In this document: positions 1 through 6,737 of the stretch, piece by piece
Position numbering within the stretch: position 1 is the first letter of the stretch
Layout: each line of letters opens with the position of its first letter
Origin: Lachnospiraceae bacterium UBA3711
GTDB taxonomy: Bacteria > Bacillota > Clostridia > Lachnospirales > Lachnospiraceae
Direction of reading: 5' to 3'
DNA length: 18,040 bases
Assembly: GCA_002371345.1 (NCBI GenBank)
Contig: DFHY01000028.1
Span: forward strand, 1-18,040
Position numbers and translations under genes: made by a program
Notes under the pieces: generated by a model
Seen by the model: only the letters and a program-made list of their open reading frames with translations
Database searches by the model: none
Told to the model about the DNA's origin: nothing

Positions 1-808
1 GCTGTGTCTTGGCCGGAACGCCCAGCCTCCAGAGCTGCTGGTTGACATCCTTCATGAATGAGGCGACACGCGTCCTCAAAGACCCGTAGTAATGATCATC
101 CAGTTCCTGGCCCTTCGGAGGCATCGCGCCGAACAGGGTCCTGCCGGTGTAGACCAGGTCCTTTCGCTTATGAAAAGTCTTCTTGTCAACCAGAAAGTAT
201 TCCTGCTCAGGCCCGACATAAGGTCTCACCTTCTTTGAGGTCGTATTTCCGAACAGGCGGAGCAGCCTCAGCGACTGCTTGTTGAGCGCATCCATCGACC
301 GAAGGAGCGGCGTCTTGAAGTCCAGTGCCTCGCCATTGTAAGAGCAGAAGGCAGTCGGGATGCACAGTGTGGCCCCCGCTGCGTCCTTGCGCACAAAGGC
401 AGGTGAAGTCATATCCCAGGCGGTATATCCCCTGGCTTCAAAGGTGGCCCTGAGTCCTCCCGAGGGAAAAGATGAAGCATCTGACTCTCCCTTGATCAGG
501 TTCTTTCCGGACAGTTCCATCAGAACCTTTCCGTCCTCACCAGTGGAAGCCAGGAAGCTGTCGTGTTTCTCCGCGGTAGTCCCCGTCAGAGGCTGGAACC
601 AGTGCGTGTAGTGCGTTGCCCCCTTCTCGATCGCCCACTGCTTCATAGCTTCGGCAATCTCGTCGGCTACGAGAGGATTAAGCTCTCCCCCATCGTCAAT
701 CGCCTTGTGCAGTTCCCGATAGACGTTCTTAGGCAGACGTGTTCTCATAACACTGTCCGAAAAAACATCCTCGCCGTAGATATCGGCAACATTGAATCCT
801 TCTTCCAT
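1..808 (-). CDS. glnN: Type III glutamine synthetase, N-terminal part (cut by window edge)
   Basis: The reverse complement of 808-1 reads open for 269 codons from an ATG at 808-806. Glutamine synthetase III makes glutamine from glutamate, ammonia and ATP in the cytoplasm. The visible part holds the GSIII-specific N-terminal region (THWFQPLTG and AEKHDSF near residues 68-83, then [20 protein letters not shown] near 105-125), followed by the start of the catalytic domain ([11 protein letters not shown] and [10 protein letters not shown]), where the glutamates of PEQEYF are expected metal or substrate ligands. About 430 further residues would be expected for the roughly 700-residue family. An AGGAAGGAG ribosome-binding site lies about 14 bases before the start. 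The gene follows mglC by 84 bases on the same strand, but its nitrogen role suggests a separate unit. Identification is firm; the C-terminus is simply not in the window. Confidence 0.95.
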   Translation of the reverse strand, partial: MEEGFNVADIYGEDVFSDSVMRTRLPKNVYRELHKAIDDGGELNPLVADEIAEAMKQWAIEKGATHYTHWFQPLTGTTAEKHDSFLASTGEDGKVLMELSGKNLIKGESDASSFPSGGLRATFEARGYTAWDMTSPAFVRKDAAGATLCIPTAFCSYNGEALDFKTPLLRSMDALNKQSLRLLRLFGNTTSKKVRPYVGPEQEYFLVDKKTFHKRKDLVYTGRTLFGAMPPKGQELDDHYYGSLRTRVASFMKDVNQQLWRLGVPAKTQ

Positions 809-844
809 AAAAAATAATGCGCTCCTTCCTGTCTGATGTGGTTT

Positions 845-873
845 ACTCTACATCAAGCAGGAAAAGAGCGCAA
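845..873 (-). promoter_or_regulatory. Possible glnN promoter
   Basis: Read on the minus strand, TTGCGC (873-868) and TAGAGT (850-845) are separated by 17 bases, each matching the sigma-A consensus at 4 of 6 positions. The -10 lies inside a 6-bp inverted repeat (TGATGT / ACATCA, 833-854), which could be an operator. There is no T-run, so I see no intrinsic terminator between mglC and glnN. This is a weak prediction. Confidence 0.3.
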
Positions 874-892
874 GTATTTCTGTGTAAGGCTG

Positions 893-2593
893 TTACTTCT
901 TCTGCACGTACTTCAGGCAGTCAAGAGTGACAGCCGCGAGGATGATGATGCCCTCGAACACGAACTGAAGGTTTGTATCAATGCCAAGTATCGTAAGCGA
1001 ATAGGTCAGCGCCGTGAAGATCAGAACACCTACGACGACGCCCGAGATCTTTCCGATACCTCCGGTAAATGACACGCCGCCGACCACGCAGGCCGCGATG
1101 GCGTCCATATCCCATCCCTGTCCGTAAGCGGCGGATCCTGAACCGATCATACGGTTGCACTCGAGCCATGAGCCGAAGCCGTACAGAACGCCGGCCATCA
1201 TGAACGCGCCCATCGTTACCCAGAACACTGAGATTCCTGATACGGCGGCCGCCTCGGAGTTGCCGCCCACCGCGTACAAGTACTTGCCGAACTTGGTCTT
1301 GTTCCAGATAAACCATACTATCGCAACCGCCGCGGCAGCCCACAGAATGATGGTCGGGAAGCTCCCGATCTTAGGGATGACAGCGTTCGGAATGTCATTT
1401 TCGATAGCGCCGAACGACACGCCCTTGGTCGCGTAGGTGACAAGGCCGAAGATCATCAGCATATTCGCCATCGTACAGACGAACGGATGCATCTTGAACC
1501 TCGCGGCGAAGAAGCCTGCGATTGATGTAAAGCAGGTGCAGGCAACGATGCACAGAAGCAGAGCAAGTATAGCCCTTACCGCCAGCGGTATGGACGTTAA
1601 GTCAAATACCGCGCCGAATACCGCGCCGGTGTTCGGTCCCTTATGCATAACGATGGTCGAGATACACATACCCATACCGACCATACGGCCTATCGAGAGG
1701 TCGGTTCCTGTCAGAAGGATCAGCCCCGCCACGCCGAGCGCGAGGAACATGCGGGGGGAAGCCTGCTGCAGAATATTCAGCACGTTGTTTACAGTCAGAA
1801 GATCAGTATGCTTCACCACCGGAGCTATAATACACAGCATGATGAAGATTCCGATAATAACAATGTACAGACCGTTCGACAGGAAGAACTGCTTTCTTGA
1901 GAAGGTATATCTCCGGTTCTCCCTCTTCTGTGCCTGGTTCTGGGCAAAAGTGAATCTCGAATTGCGAAGCAGGTCAATCAGATGGTACTTATGAGTGAAA
2001 GCCTCATGTTCCCTGTCCTTGATATCCTGAAGATCCTTCTGGTACGCGAGCTTGGCGTCGAAGAGCTTGTTCTTCGCGACATAGTTCTCGTCCTTGAGTT
2101 CCTGGGCATACTTTGCCTTCTCTTCACCTGAAGCGGAGGCGGCCTTTGCCTTGAGTTCAGAGACAGACTTCTGCGTCTCGGCTTTCAGTCTGGCAACAGT
2201 CTCGTTGTATTTCTTCTGAGCCGCCGCCTTCTCGACCTCGCCGCTCGCCCTGACCGCACTTAGATATTCCTTATCATAATGGGCGCCGATGTAGCCCTCG
2301 GCGTCTGCGATCAGTTTGTCTACCTCAGCCTTATTCTTCGCCTCGACGGCCTTCGCCTTCTCAAGCTTCGCCTGATCCTCCGCGGTGAGCCGCTGCTTCT
2401 CTTCCCTGCTGAGCAGCTTGCTCTCCTTGATAACCTGAAGATGGGTTGTCAGATCCTGGACCTTGTCGGTTCCGTCCACCCTCAGGACATCGATCTTACT
2501 CTGTATCCTGCCGACATATTCATCGATAGGCGCAAGCAGCTTCGCCGCCTGCTCTTCGGTCAGGATTCCTCCTGTCTGATAATTATCTGCCAT
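893..2593 (-). CDS. mglC: Galactose/methyl-galactoside ABC permease MglC with long N-terminal extension
   Basis: 566 residues, start ATG at 2593 with GGAGG eight bases upstream, 21 bases after mglA. Residues from about 241 onward match MglC of E. coli (336 aa) closely: GTDLSIGRMVGMG in the first conserved loop, WNKTKFGKYLYAVGGNSEAA, ACVVGGVSFTGGIGKI, and the end TLDCLKYVQKK against TLDSLKYARKK-like ends. It forms the inner-membrane channel of the Mgl galactose/glucose importer with MglA and MglB. Residues 1 to about 235 have no counterpart in E. coli MglC. They are highly charged and rich in Ala, Lys and Glu, have no cysteine and no membrane segment, and look like a long helical or coiled-coil domain. 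The basic stretch just before the first membrane helix (KRENRRYTFSRK, 223-234) places this domain in the cytoplasm by the positive-inside rule. Its function is unknown. Confidence 0.95.
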   Translation of the reverse strand: MADNYQTGGILTEEQAAKLLAPIDEYVGRIQSKIDVLRVDGTDKVQDLTTHLQVIKESKLLSREEKQRLTAEDQAKLEKAKAVEAKNKAEVDKLIADAEGYIGAHYDKEYLSAVRASGEVEKAAAQKKYNETVARLKAETQKSVSELKAKAASASGEEKAKYAQELKDENYVAKNKLFDAKLAYQKDLQDIKDREHEAFTHKYHLIDLLRNSRFTFAQNQAQKRENRRYTFSRKQFFLSNGLYIVIIGIFIMLCIIAPVVKHTDLLTVNNVLNILQQASPRMFLALGVAGLILLTGTDLSIGRMVGMGMCISTIVMHKGPNTGAVFGAVFDLTSIPLAVRAILALLLCIVACTCFTSIAGFFAARFKMHPFVCTMANMLMIFGLVTYATKGVSFGAIENDIPNAVIPKIGSFPTIILWAAAAVAIVWFIWNKTKFGKYLYAVGGNSEAAAVSGISVFWVTMGAFMMAGVLYGFGSWLECNRMIGSGSAAYGQGWDMDAIAACVVGGVSFTGGIGKISGVVVGVLIFTALTYSLTILGIDTNLQFVFEGIIILAAVTLDCLKYVQKK

Positions 2594-2614
2594 GATTCTT
2601 TCCTCCCGGCTGTT

Positions 2615-4120
2615 TTACAGATACTTCGCGCTGAGCCGAAGCAGCTCTTCCTGATCGGTATCCTTTGTGTTGACTATCCCTGACAGCTGCCCGTTGCTCA
2701 TAACCCCGATCCTGTTCGTGATTCCCAGGATCTCAGGCATCTCGGACGATACAACGATGATGGTCTTGCCCTGCTTCGCCATCTGTATAATCAGTTCATA
2801 TATCTCATACTTTGCGCCGACATCGATTCCTCTGGTCGGTTCATCCATCATGAACACCTCAGGCGAGCGCTCAAGCCATTTTCCGAATATAACCTTCTGC
2901 TGATTGCCGCCGGACAGCCCGGAGATAAGGTCATCCGGCCCCATGCACTTGGTATGCATAATGCGGATCTCATCCTCCGTGGCGCGGCGCATCTTCGGAT
3001 CAGAGAGCATGACGCCCGACATGTACCGGTTGAGATTCGCAATGGTGGTATTGAAGGTAAGATCACCCTTCGCGAACATCCCGTTCGCCTTGCGCTCCTC
3101 GGTGATCATGGCAAAGCCATGTTCCATAGCCTCCTTGGCGCTGTTGAAGTTCATCAGATGATCCTTGTAGTATATGCGTCCCGACGCCCTGGTCCTGACG
3201 CCGAATATCGTCTCAAGAAGCTCTGACCGGCCGGCTCCGACAAGGCCGTAGAGTCCGAATATCTCACCTTCATTGACCTCGAAGGAAATGTCCTGAAGAT
3301 ACGGCGCAAACTTCGTGGAAAGGTGCTCCACACGAAATACCGGCTTCCCGGGACAATTGTCCACCGGCGGGAAACGGTTCTCCAGCGAACGGCCTACCAT
3401 GGCGGCGATGAGTTCATTGAAGCTGGTATCCTTGACGGACTTCGTCATAACCATCTCGCCGTCGCGCAGCACCGATACCTCGTCACAGATCTCAAATATC
3501 TCATCCATCTTATGGGAGATATAGATCAGCGATATTCCCTGGCTTGTAAGCTGGCGCATGATCTTGAACAGCTTCTTGACCTCCGGCTCTGTCAGGGAGG
3601 ACGTAGGCTCGTCCAGAACGATTATTTTCGAATTATACGAGATAGCCTTAGCGATCTCACACATCTGGCGCGCGGATACGGACATCTTCCGCATCGGCTG
3701 CGTCAGGTTCACAGTCATGCCGAGAGCGCGGAACAGTTCCGCGGCCTCCTTCTTCATACGTCCCTCGTCAATCGCTCCGCCCTTAGTCGGGTATCTTCCG
3801 AGAAACAGATTGTCCACAACACTGCGGTCAAGACACTGGTTCAGCTCCTGATGCACCATCGCGACACCGTTCTCCAGAGCATCCTTCGGCCCTGAGAAGC
3901 TGATCTCTCTGCCGTCCAGAGTGATGTCGCCCTCATCCATATGATAGATGCCGAACAGGCACTTCATCATAGTGGACTTGCCCGCTCCGTTCTCTCCCAT
4001 CAGTCCCATGACGATGCCCTTCTTCACTTCAAGACTGATGTGGTCGAGCACCCGGTTTCTTCCGAAAGATTTGGACATACCGCGTATCGAAAGGATGATA
4101 TCGTCTTTCTTTGTATCCAC
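2615..4120 (-). CDS. mglA: Galactose/methyl-galactoside ABC transporter ATPase MglA
   Basis: 501 residues from a GTG at 4120-4118. That start is chosen because AAGGAG (4133-4128) sits seven bases upstream and the family consensus begins here; an upstream in-frame TTG at 4177 overlaps a hairpin and lacks a ribosome-binding site. It has two fused nucleotide-binding domains. The first has a full Walker A (GENGAGKST, 42-50), a C-loop MSVSARQM and Walker [13 protein letters not shown]. The second has the degenerate Walker A usual for this family (GLVGAGRSE, no lysine), an intact signature LSGGNQQK and [18 protein letters not shown]. The stretch [17 protein letters not shown] and MVGRSLENRFP are close to E. 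coli MglA. It powers galactose/glucose import on the cytoplasmic face with MglC. It lies between mglB and mglC in the standard mglBAC order. Confidence 0.96.
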   Translation of the reverse strand: MDTKKDDIILSIRGMSKSFGRNRVLDHISLEVKKGIVMGLMGENGAGKSTMMKCLFGIYHMDEGDITLDGREISFSGPKDALENGVAMVHQELNQCLDRSVVDNLFLGRYPTKGGAIDEGRMKKEAAELFRALGMTVNLTQPMRKMSVSARQMCEIAKAISYNSKIIVLDEPTSSLTEPEVKKLFKIMRQLTSQGISLIYISHKMDEIFEICDEVSVLRDGEMVMTKSVKDTSFNELIAAMVGRSLENRFPPVDNCPGKPVFRVEHLSTKFAPYLQDISFEVNEGEIFGLYGLVGAGRSELLETIFGVRTRASGRIYYKDHLMNFNSAKEAMEHGFAMITEERKANGMFAKGDLTFNTTIANLNRYMSGVMLSDPKMRRATEDEIRIMHTKCMGPDDLISGLSGGNQQKVIFGKWLERSPEVFMMDEPTRGIDVGAKYEIYELIIQMAKQGKTIIVVSSEMPEILGITNRIGVMSNGQLSGIVNTKDTDQEELLRLSAKYL

Positions 4121-4151
4121 GGTTATTCTCCTTACATTTGTCAAAAGGAAA

Positions 4152-4175
4152 GGGGGAATTCTCAGGAATTCCCCC
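4152..4175 (-). repeat. Perfect 10-bp hairpin between mglB and mglA
   Basis: GGGGGAATTC and GAATTCCCCC form a perfect 10-bp stem with a 4-base loop. In the transcript it falls 56 bases after the mglB stop and is followed by a loosely U-rich stretch (TTTCCTTTTG), then the mglA ribosome-binding site. It resembles the stem-loops that protect or partly terminate messages downstream of binding-protein genes, giving more binding protein than ATPase and permease. The structure is seen directly; its role is inferred. Confidence 0.8.
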
Positions 4176-4230
4176 AATCCCTCAATTACTGTTCAATCCG
4201 TTCCTGTGTATATTCCGCCAAAGCCTCTGA

Positions 4231-5451
4231 TTACTGAAGCAGCGCGGTGTAGGAAGCAGCGTTGTCCGTCTTAACCATGTTGATCGCGTATGCGTCATAC
4301 TGATCCGGGTTGCCCAGACGGTTGGTGATATTGGACTCTGTCTGTCCGTCGCCGCCGATATACTCGACGTTGAGGTTCAGCAGATCATCATAGTTCTCGA
4401 GCAGCGGCTGATAGGTCGAGCTCAGGAAGTTGTCGGACGCGTTGTAGATGTCAAGCCAAACGTTCTTGACCGGTGAGGAATCCTCGCTCAGCTGGTTCGC
4501 AACCGGAGCGTAGACAACTGTAGAATCCAGGAAGTCCTCATAGTTGTCAGCTGTGACAGCCAGGTTCAGAGCGTAGTATGAACGGGTGTCCTCATCATAG
4601 TAGTAGTCCTCTTCAGACAGTACGTTGCCGGCCTCATCAGCGGTGCCGATTCCGGTATCCGGATCCACTCCGTCGAGGGCGTTCCTCAGAACTCTGAGGG
4701 TGAGGTATGCCTGAACGTCGGCATGCTGTGAGATGGTTCCCGCATATCCGTCAGCGATAGCCGCGACAGCGTCGCTGTTCGCGTCATATCCGAAGGTCGG
4801 AACGCCTTCTGCCTGTGACCATGCGTTGAACATAGCCATGCCCATGCCGTCGTTGTTGGATACGATAACATCGATCTGATCGCCGAATGAAGCGGTCCAT
4901 GTTCCGATCGTGTTTCCTGCGGTAGCGGCATCCCAGGTCGCGCCGGAGGCGTTCTTCATCTCATGGGAAGCCAGCTCTCTGACTGTCAGTCCGCCGATCT
5001 CGCCGTCCTGGACAACGGAAGCGCTGCCGTCAACGTTCGTCTCAGCCGGTGACGGATCGATCTCGCCGTCAACCTCAACGCCTGTGCCGAGGGCCTTGCG
5101 GGCGCCGCGGGTACGTGCGATGGAATCGTTGTGTCCGATATCGCCGATCGCGAGAACATAACCGATGATGCCGTCGCCGTTGCGGTCAATGGTATCGAGG
5201 TTGGCCTCGATGTAATCAGCGATCATCTGTCCCTGCAGCTCAGCACCCTGGTTGGCGTCGAATCCGACATAGTAGGTCTGATCGTTCCACGTGAGGGCAT
5301 CCATGTCGAGCTCGCCTGTAGAGCTGTTTGACGGCTGGCGGTTCCACCACACCAGAGGCTTGTCTGCATTGCCGTCCGCCATGGCAGTCATGGTAAACAC
5401 CATGCTTGCCGCCGCCGCGAAACCAAGTACTGAAAGTGTCTTCTTTTTCAT
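4231..5451 (-). CDS. mglB: Galactose/glucose-binding protein MglB, circularly permuted
   Basis: 406 residues, start ATG at 5451 with GGAGG seven bases upstream. Residues 1-25 form a signal peptide ending in AMA with no lipobox cysteine. Residues 30-308 align with E. coli MglB from about residue 105 to its C-terminus (KPLVWWNRQP against VPVVFFNKEP, then YYVG, the Ca-loop-like DRNGDGIIG, GHNDSIAR, GATWDAATA, VSNNDGMGM, FGYDAN, and VTADNYEDF near the end). Residues 328-406 then align with E. coli residues 4-102 (VWLDIYNASDNF against GVTIYKYDDNF; YAINMVKT against LAINLVDP). Sugar-contact equivalents are kept: D340 and F342 (D14, F16), N391 (N91), H107, D109, R113 (H152, D154, R158), W173 (W183), N200 (N211) and D223 (D236); N256 is Q242. 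It should deliver galactose or glucose to MglA/MglC. It has its own promoter. Confidence 0.93.
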   Translation of the reverse strand: MKKKTLSVLGFAAAASMVFTMTAMADGNADKPLVWWNRQPSNSSTGELDMDALTWNDQTYYVGFDANQGAELQGQMIADYIEANLDTIDRNGDGIIGYVLAIGDIGHNDSIARTRGARKALGTGVEVDGEIDPSPAETNVDGSASVVQDGEIGGLTVRELASHEMKNASGATWDAATAGNTIGTWTASFGDQIDVIVSNNDGMGMAMFNAWSQAEGVPTFGYDANSDAVAAIADGYAGTISQHADVQAYLTLRVLRNALDGVDPDTGIGTADEAGNVLSEEDYYYDEDTRSYYALNLAVTADNYEDFLDSTVVYAPVANQLSEDSSPVKNVWLDIYNASDNFLSSTYQPLLENYDDLLNLNVEYIGGDGQTESNITNRLGNPDQYDAYAINMVKTDNAASYTALLQ

Positions 5452-5500
5452 GTTTTTACCTCCTTTTCCGGATCATCTCCCGGTAAATATTATCGACTTC

Positions 5501-5529
5501 AATGTAGCATTTTGCCTAAACAATGTCAA
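5501..5529 (-). promoter_or_regulatory. mglB promoter (sigma-A type)
   Basis: On the minus strand TTGACA (5529-5524, perfect -35) is followed after exactly 17 bases by TACATT (5506-5501), preceded by TGC, which gives an extended -10. It lies in the gap between the XylF-like gene and mglB and would give a leader of about 43 bases. GTCAATG occurs at 5525-5531 (overlapping the -35) and again at 5548-5554, 23 bp apart, which could be a regulator site. Confidence 0.75.
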
Positions 5530-5544
5530 TGATTTTCGGGATTG

Positions 5545-6639
5545 TTAGTCAATGTTCAGATAAACATCTTCTCTCTGGTGAAAACCGCCGTCAATAATCA
5601 CATCATCCATGTTTTCTTTCGTGACCGCGGCAGGCTCAAGGGGATAGTAGGGAACATCCGCACTGCCGTCATTCATGGTCTGCGTAACAGGAATGGCACT
5701 GTCCTCACTGGTTATGTCCTCTCCCCTGGCCAGAGCCACGGCAAGTCTCGCCGCTGCGGAGGCTTCCTTGTCCACAGACTTGTATACCGTCATCGTCTGA
5801 GTTCCCTCCACGATTCTCTGGCACGCGCTCAGCTCGGCGTCCTGCGCGACAACAGGAACTCCGCCGGCCATCTTATTTTCAGCCAGGGCGCGTATCGCCT
5901 GGCCTGCCAGATCATCATTGCCGCACATGATTCCGTCAACCTTGCCCGAACACTGCCCGAGCCCCTCTTCGACAGCGTCAAAGGCCAGTTCTGCCAGCCA
6001 GTTGTCACAGAAGGTCGAGTACGCTATCTCGATCCCTGTCCCCTCAAGAGCCTCCTCAAAGCCCTCCCGGACCAGAGCGACGTTGTAATCACTCGACGAG
6101 CCCTGTATCTGGAATATCCTTCCGCCGTCCGGGAGGCTGTCTGCGAGCGCCTGTCCCATGAGCGTCCCCACCATACGGTTGTCAAATGAGATATACAGAT
6201 CGGTGCCGGCATTCCTTATCAGGCGGTCATAACAGACAATTCGTATACCGTTCTGCCTTGCCTTCTTCACCACCGAATTCAGCGCTTCGCCGTCGATAGC
6301 GATGATAGTAATTACATCCATCTTCTTGTCGATCAGGTATTCGATCTGAGATATCTGTTCATCGATGTCGCCGTTCGCGTTCTGGACATTAACCTCCGCG
6401 CCGAGACTTTGTGCTGTAGCCGTGAAGACATCCCTGTCCCTCAGCCATCGCTCGATGACAAAGGAGTCAAAGGATATCCCGATCCTGACCTTGTCCTCGC
6501 TCTCCTCGCTCTGAGCCTCTGCATTGATGACCGTCTCGCCTCCGCCCCTTGAGCAGCCGGACATCATCGCGGCGCAAAGAAGCAGCAGGGCCACGATCCG
6601 CCCCGCCCGGCTTCGCCGGAAATGGTATCTCCTTCTCAT
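5545..6639 (-). CDS. XylF-like sugar-binding lipoprotein in the sensory operon
   Basis: 364 residues from the ATG at 6639, chosen because GGGAGG lies eight bases upstream; TTG and ATG codons from 6666 have no such site. The N-terminus is a lipoprotein signal with lipobox MSGC (C29), so the mature protein is membrane-anchored outside the cell. The rest follows E. coli XylF closely: RWLRDRDVF near the start, QISQIEYLID, CYDRLI, YISFDNRMVGTLMGQAL, CGNDDLAGQAIRAL, GTQTMTVYK and a C-terminal IDGGFHQRED. Xylose or a related pentose or hexose is the expected ligand. No ATPase or permease pairs with it directly. It is the last gene after the kinase and regulator, so a role as sugar sensor for the kinase or as an extra binding protein for the ChvE-type transporter are both possible. 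XylF-family membership is firm; the role is inferred. Confidence 0.9.
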   Translation of the reverse strand: MRRRYHFRRSRAGRIVALLLLCAAMMSGCSRGGGETVINAEAQSEESEDKVRIGISFDSFVIERWLRDRDVFTATAQSLGAEVNVQNANGDIDEQISQIEYLIDKKMDVITIIAIDGEALNSVVKKARQNGIRIVCYDRLIRNAGTDLYISFDNRMVGTLMGQALADSLPDGGRIFQIQGSSSDYNVALVREGFEEALEGTGIEIAYSTFCDNWLAELAFDAVEEGLGQCSGKVDGIMCGNDDLAGQAIRALAENKMAGGVPVVAQDAELSACQRIVEGTQTMTVYKSVDKEASAAARLAVALARGEDITSEDSAIPVTQTMNDGSADVPYYPLEPAAVTKENMDDVIIDGGFHQREDVYLNID

Positions 6640-6681
6640 ATCCCGATCCTCCCGCGGCATCATCAAACACTCTGTTAACTC

Positions 6682-6737
6682 TTATTCAGTCCCCCCATTG
6701 CTCAGAACACTTCGTGTTCCAGGGGGGTGCTGAATAA
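6682..6737 (-). repeat. Nested three-part stem-loop between regulator and XylF-like gene
   Basis: Three stacked stems: TTATTCAG/CTGAATAA (6682-6689 with 6730-6737), CCCCCC/GGGGGG (6691-6696 with 6722-6727) and GAACAC/GTGTTC (6705-6710 with 6714-6719). The outer arm begins directly after the regulator stop codon at 6740-6738. There is no U-run, so it is not a classical terminator; a processing or mRNA-stability element is more likely. Confidence 0.75.

Noticed and set aside
833..854. Inverted repeat TGATGT/ACATCA as an mglC terminator
   Set aside because: Only six base pairs with a 10-base loop and no following T-run; it is kept only as a possible operator near a weak glnN promoter.
1437..1994. 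185-codon open frame on the plus strand
   Set aside because: It lies wholly antisense to the clear mglC gene, has no recognisable domain and no ribosome-binding site; it is a by-product of the codon pattern on the other strand.
3323..3895. 190-codon open frame on the plus strand
   Set aside because: It is antisense to mglA, whose Walker and signature motifs are continuous through this stretch.
4118..4177. Longer mglA start at TTG 4177
   Set aside because: The extra 19 residues are encoded by the intergenic hairpin and spacer; the GTG at 4120 has an AAGGAG at ideal spacing.
4231..5451. mglB as a truncated or frameshifted gene
   Set aside because: The apparent loss of the MglB N-terminus is explained by its presence at the C-terminus; the frame, signal peptide and ribosome-binding site are intact.
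5542..6189. 215-codon open frame on the plus strand
   Set aside because: It is antisense to the XylF-like gene, has no signal peptide or known motif, and the opposite strand shows full homology.
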